From Phycisphaerae bacterium (GTDB taxonomy: Bacteria > Planctomycetota > Phycisphaerae > UBA1845), in the NCBI GenBank assembly GCA_022072505.1, contig JAJVHU010000013.1:124001-188000 (forward strand): a DNA stretch of 64,000 nucleotides, read 5' to 3'. Under the pieces are notes generated by a model. It ran no database searches, had not been told where the DNA came from, and saw nothing but the letters and a program-made list of their open reading frames with translations. Below are positions 60,148-64,000 of the stretch, piece after piece. Numbering within the stretch: the first letter of the stretch is position 1; every line of letters starts with the position of its first letter. The position numbers and the translations under genes are program-made.

Positions 60148-60337
60148 GCCTGCGGCGCGTCCGGGAATTCAGGCAACTATCGGATCCAGGGAATCAACCA
60201 CGTCGGCATGCCGTTATGTATGCCGTGCGCACCGGGCGTCGGCTTTAAGCAGGCTTGCCGAGTTCGGGCGGCGGGGTGGAGAACATGAAGCCGGCGCCGG
60301 TGGCGCGCCGGGCGGATCGAGGACGGGAAGAACACAG

Positions 60338-61309
60338 ATGCTTAAGCGATCAGGGCAGACGGAATCCGTGATGATCTTTGCGGTGATGCTTGCGGCGGCG
60401 GCGAATGCGCATGCGTTCGAGGTGGGCGTCGGTCACGCCGCACCGCCGCTGAAGCCTGGCGCCTGGATCAAGGGCGCGCCGGTGGATCTGGACGCGGCAA
60501 AGGGAAAAAACCTGATCGTGGTCGAGTTCTGGGCGACGTGGTGTCCCCCCTGCCGGATGAGCATTCCGCACCTGACGGAGCTTCAGAAGAAGTATAAGGA
60601 AAAGGGTCTGCTGATCGTCGGCGTCAGCAACGAAAGCGCGGACCGGGTGAAGCCCTTTGTCGAGTCTCAGGGCGCCGCGATGGACTACATCATCGCGGTG
60701 GACACGCCGGAGCAGGAGGTGACCCGGGGTTACATGGAGGCGTTCGGGATCACCGGGATTCCCTGGGCGTTCCTGATCGACAAGTCCGGGCGGATTGTCT
60801 GGCACGGGAACCCGCTGGATGAGGCGTTCGGCAAGGCGATCGACGACGTTCTTGCGGACAAGTACGACATCGAGGCGTTCAAGAAAGCGGACGAGCCCCG
60901 GATGCTCGAGGCGAAGAAGCTCAACCTCTTCCGGCAGTACTTCGATGGCGTGATCCTCAAGAAGAAACCGGCCGCGGAACTGGCGTCGGTGGGCGAGGCG
61001 TTCATCACGGCGTCGAAGGGCGACGCGATGGCGCTCAACCAGTTCGCGTGGGTTGTGCTTCAGGAGGTGGAGCCGTCGAACCGCGATCTTCCGCTGGCGC
61101 TGCGGGCGGCGCAGGGCGCGGTCGAGGCGTCCGAGGGAAATCTGGACTTCGTCGTTGACACCTACGCCCGGGCGCTCTTCGACAACGGCCGGGTCAAGGA
61201 AGCCGTCGAGCAGCAGAAAAAGGCGATCGACGCCTGCAAGGATCCGAAAAAAATCGACGAATACCGCAAACGCCTGGAGCGGTACGAGAAGACAGGGTCG
61301 GACGCGTAA
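60338..61309 (+). CDS. TlpA/thioredoxin-like redoxin protein with C-terminal helical repeat region
   Basis: VVEFWATWCPPCRMSIPHLTELQKKYKEKGLLIVGVSNE; signal peptide. Confidence 0.93.
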   Translation: MLKRSGQTESVMIFAVMLAAAANAHAFEVGVGHAAPPLKPGAWIKGAPVDLDAAKGKNLIVVEFWATWCPPCRMSIPHLTELQKKYKEKGLLIVGVSNESADRVKPFVESQGAAMDYIIAVDTPEQEVTRGYMEAFGITGIPWAFLIDKSGRIVWHGNPLDEAFGKAIDDVLADKYDIEAFKKADEPRMLEAKKLNLFRQYFDGVILKKKPAAELASVGEAFITASKGDAMALNQFAWVVLQEVEPSNRDLPLALRAAQGAVEASEGNLDFVVDTYARALFDNGRVKEAVEQQKKAIDACKDPKKIDEYRKRLERYEKTGSDA

Positions 61310-61342
61310 CCGGTCGAACGAAGCCGGCCGCGACCGTCGGGG

Positions 61343-61882
61343 TCACGCGGAGAGCGTCCTGACGTAGATCAACTTGTCGTCGTCCGAGGCATAAAATCCC
61401 GAGAGGCGGGCTTCGAGGCGGTAGCCGCAGCGTTCATAAAAGGCCCGCGTCGGTTCATACAGGGGTCGGGACGAGGTTTCGATGTAGATGTTGCGTCCAC
61501 CGGACTCGCGGATGCGACGCTCTGCTTCGGCGAGCAACGCCCGGCCCAGCCCCGCCCCGCGAGCGGCGGCCTCCACGGCGATCCAGTACAGATCGAAGCT
61601 CCCGACGGTGCATGCGATCGGGCCGTAGCAGGCGTAACCGACGACGGTTCCGGCACGTTCGAGAAGCACGAACCGGTAGTCGCTGCGATCCCCTCGGGCG
61701 AGCCGGTCGTCCACCAGTTCGACGGCGACCTCGATCTCGAAATCATGAAAGAACCCGGATGAAGCGACGATCCGTCGCACCGCGTCACGATCGGGCGCAA
61801 GCACCTCGCAGCGGAACGTGACGCCGGAATCCGCCGCGTGACACGGCGGCGAGCCCCGCGGCGTCGAACCGGAAAGACTCAT
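61343..61882 (-). CDS. GNAT family N-acetyltransferase
   Basis: DLYWIAVEAAARGAGLGRALLAEAERRIRESGGRNIYIETSSRPLYEPTRAFYERCGY. Confidence 0.92.
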   Translation of the reverse strand: MSLSGSTPRGSPPCHAADSGVTFRCEVLAPDRDAVRRIVASSGFFHDFEIEVAVELVDDRLARGDRSDYRFVLLERAGTVVGYACYGPIACTVGSFDLYWIAVEAAARGAGLGRALLAEAERRIRESGGRNIYIETSSRPLYEPTRAFYERCGYRLEARLSGFYASDDDKLIYVRTLSA

Positions 61883-62808
61883 GCCGGCATCGCCTGCTTC
61901 ACCGACCCGCAGAGGGTCGCGGAGCCCGGTCCCCACGCGGCGGCGAACTCCCGTGTGAAATCGCCGCCATCGCATCCGCGGCGTTCTTCGCGGCGCAAAC
62001 CGCGCAGCGCGACGCGCGTCTGCGTCAGACTCGCGGTCCCGTTGGGGTCGTCCCTGAGGATCGGGCACTGTCGGCCTTCCGAGAGCAGGCTCAGCGTCCG
62101 GTCCACGCATTCCTCCCGGTAGGCGGCGACCAGCGAGGGTGACAATTCATGTTTTGAGAGCGTGGCCCACGCGGCGACCGCCCGGCGGTGCAGCGGGTTC
62201 AGCGCCGTCGCGTTAATGCCGTCGAAGAGCCGGCGGTTCAGCGGATAAGGCAGCAGCGTTCCCTTCAGATGCGCGGAAAGCGTGCCGTGATGTTCCTCGA
62301 AGTTCTGCTTCATCAGCCCTTTCAGGCTCGCCCAGGCGGCGGCGTCCGCGACGCAATCCGCCCGAAGCTCCCAGTAAAAGTGCCCGAAGTTCACCGAAGC
62401 GCCGGACAGCGTGATCTGCCGGGGAACATATTTGCCGTGAGCCACCGTGTCGGCGGCGAGATGCGAGAGATAACCGAGGGAGAAGGCCCGCGAGCTGTCG
62501 GACTGCGATCCCTCAAGAAGCGAAAACCCGGTGGACCAGTGATGACAGAACTGCTTGACGCGGCTGAGGCGCTTCGCGAACACGACGTCGGCCGCGATCG
62601 TGCCGTAAAGATAGGCGGCGGCATTTCTCGCCAGAAGGGCGGCGACGGCGGCGGGAAGCAGCGCGAGGCGAGCCAGGACTTCGGACCCGATCGCCACGTG
62701 CGTCGCCGGTCCCCAGGCGTAGACCGAATCCGCACTCCCCAGCAGGACGAACACCACCGCCCAGAACAGAAAACCGCGTACACGCATCGACAGGAATCTC
62801 AAAAACAA
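61879..62808 (-). CDS. Zinc-dependent phospholipase C-like protein (S1/P1-like fold)
   Basis: YAWGPATHVAIGSEVLARL, YLYGTIAADVVFAKRLSRVKQFCHHWSTGF, LGYLSHLAADTVAHGKYVP. Confidence 0.75.
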   Translation of the reverse strand: MFLRFLSMRVRGFLFWAVVFVLLGSADSVYAWGPATHVAIGSEVLARLALLPAAVAALLARNAAAYLYGTIAADVVFAKRLSRVKQFCHHWSTGFSLLEGSQSDSSRAFSLGYLSHLAADTVAHGKYVPRQITLSGASVNFGHFYWELRADCVADAAAWASLKGLMKQNFEEHHGTLSAHLKGTLLPYPLNRRLFDGINATALNPLHRRAVAAWATLSKHELSPSLVAAYREECVDRTLSLLSEGRQCPILRDDPNGTASLTQTRVALRGLRREERRGCDGGDFTREFAAAWGPGSATLCGSVKQAMPA

Positions 62809-63147
62809 CCGAAATACTTCCGACCCGCCGCGCCACGCCGGGTCGCTGAAACACCGAAGACGGGGCGCGCTACGATCGACGCCGCACCGCCGCCCGCGTC
62901 CCTGTCTTTATTATACGTTGCCGCGATGCACAAGGCGCGTGGTGCGGATCAAAACCCGAGAGGCCGCGGCCGGTCTCGTCGCCTGAACGATCCCGCAGGG
63001 GTGCGAAAACGCGGATGATGGGGTGAACCCCCGAGCGACAAGGGGTCGCATCTCCGCGGCGTTCGGCGGAATTCGCCGGCGGCGTCGCCGTGGCGGCGCG
63101 ACGTTTCTTGACGCCCCGTCGGGCGTTCCTAGACTAGGGTGCAAGAG

Positions 63148-63221
63148 GTGCCCGTGGCACAATTGGACAGCGCGACGGCCTCCGGAGCCGTAGGTTGCAG
63201 GTTCGAATCCTGCCGGGCACG
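63148..63221 (+). tRNA. tRNA-Arg(CCG)
   Basis: Acceptor GUGCCCG/CGGGCAC perfect, anticodon stem ACGGC/GCCGU with loop CUCCGGA (anticodon CCG), T arm GCAGG UUCGAAU CCUGC; CCA not encoded. Confidence 0.96.
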
Positions 63222-63319
63222 ATGAAACCGGGCGGGGGGAATACGCGCAGGCGGATCGCGGGCGCCGCGGGCGCGACGTTGGAGCCCGCGTCGGCGGAAA
63301 TCTGAGGGAGGATCACTCG

Positions 63320-63658
63320 ATGGCGCACATCGTTGCCGAGCCGTGCATCAAGTGCAAATACACGGACTGTGTTGCGGTTTGTCCGGTGGATTGTTTTCAC
63401 GAGGGGGTGAACTTCCTCGTAATCGATCCGGACACGTGCATCGACTGCGGTCTGTGTCCGCCCGAGTGCCCCACCAGCGCGATCTTTCCCGACTCGGAGC
63501 TCCCGGATAAGTGGAAGCACTACGCCGAAATCAATGCGAAGTACGCTCCGCAGTGGCCGGTGATCGACACGCAGAAGGAACCTCTCTCCGGTGCGGACGA
63601 GATGGCGAAGGTGGAGGGCAAGGACAACCTGCTCGATCCGAACCCCTTCGCGGGCTAG
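63320..63658 (+). CDS. fdxA: 7Fe-type ferredoxin
   Basis: [55 protein letters not shown]. Confidence 0.95.
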   Translation: MAHIVAEPCIKCKYTDCVAVCPVDCFHEGVNFLVIDPDTCIDCGLCPPECPTSAIFPDSELPDKWKHYAEINAKYAPQWPVIDTQKEPLSGADEMAKVEGKDNLLDPNPFAG

Positions 63659-63726
63659 CGCCCCGGGTTTGCGGGTTCACCGCATACCCGCGGATGCAGG
63701 GAACTTGCGACAGCGCTTCCGGATCT

Positions 63727-64000
63727 TCAGCGCAACAGCCAACTCGCCACGCCGGCGGTGAGCATCAGCGCTCCGACGAGGACGCACAGGGGGCCGCGGT
63801 GAGCCGGCCGGTCCGCTTCCGGCGTCGTGCTCCGCGCGGCGAGTCTAAGCGGCGCTCGATCGTCAGCGTCGTCCGGGGCCGCAACGGTCGCGTGTTCCTG
63901 TTCCAGTTCGGCTTCGATCCGGTTAAGGGATGCGCGGATGAAGGCGCCGGCCTGCGCTGCGGAGAAGCCGAGCTGGGCGGCGTACTGGACGAGGCGTCGG
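63727..64000 (-). CDS. Hypothetical protein, N-terminus outside window
   Basis: Open frame from the right edge: RRLVQYAAQLGFSAAQAGAFIRASLNRIEAELEQE...GPLCVLVGALMLTAGVASWLLR*. Confidence 0.55.
   Translation of the reverse strand, partial: RRLVQYAAQLGFSAAQAGAFIRASLNRIEAELEQEHATVAAPDDADDRAPLRLAARSTTPEADRPAHRGPLCVLVGALMLTAGVASWLLR

Overview
High-GC bacterial chromosomal window. The dockerin-type repeats, AIM24/GYF protein, unlinked 23S gene and repeat style suggest Planctomycetota/Phycisphaerae; this is inference, no search was run. Core genes include a TonB receptor / ABC substrate-binding protein / hybrid kinase locus, an S9 peptidase, an Fpg/Nei-type glycosylase, a PIN-TRAM protein, recA, hmgA, a two-component system, fumC, a paaA homolog, an RND pump with adaptor, a comF-type gene, a dockerin / multihaem cytochrome / NapH-like locus, deoC, a glycan locus (flippase, glycosyltransferase, broken asnB), an Mrr-type endonuclease, a Fic protein, ubiD, a 23S rRNA, an IS3-family element, an aminotransferase, a GH31 enzyme, clpS, tRNA-Arg(CCG) and a 7Fe-type ferredoxin. 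The most interesting non-routine signals are: (1) a 517-nt intervening sequence in 23S helix 45 encoding a four-helix-bundle (S23-type) protein, bounded by 34-nt inverted arms of GAAACTA heptads; (2) a MITE-like family with TIR ~CTTAGACGCTGTTTCAAAAC at five loci, with a related core sequence inside the GH31 CDS; (3) a DUF6883/DUF4926-like gene pair between an aminotransferase gene and a diverged second copy of that gene's 3' end; (4) a free-standing 23S gene with its own promoter, boxA and terminator and no 16S or 5S in the window; (5) an IS3 element with two nested left ends abutting a truncated toxin-antitoxin-like locus; (6) a clpS leader resembling the 5' end of tmRNA; (7) a dockerin-tailed five-haem cytochrome next to a NapH-like polyferredoxin.
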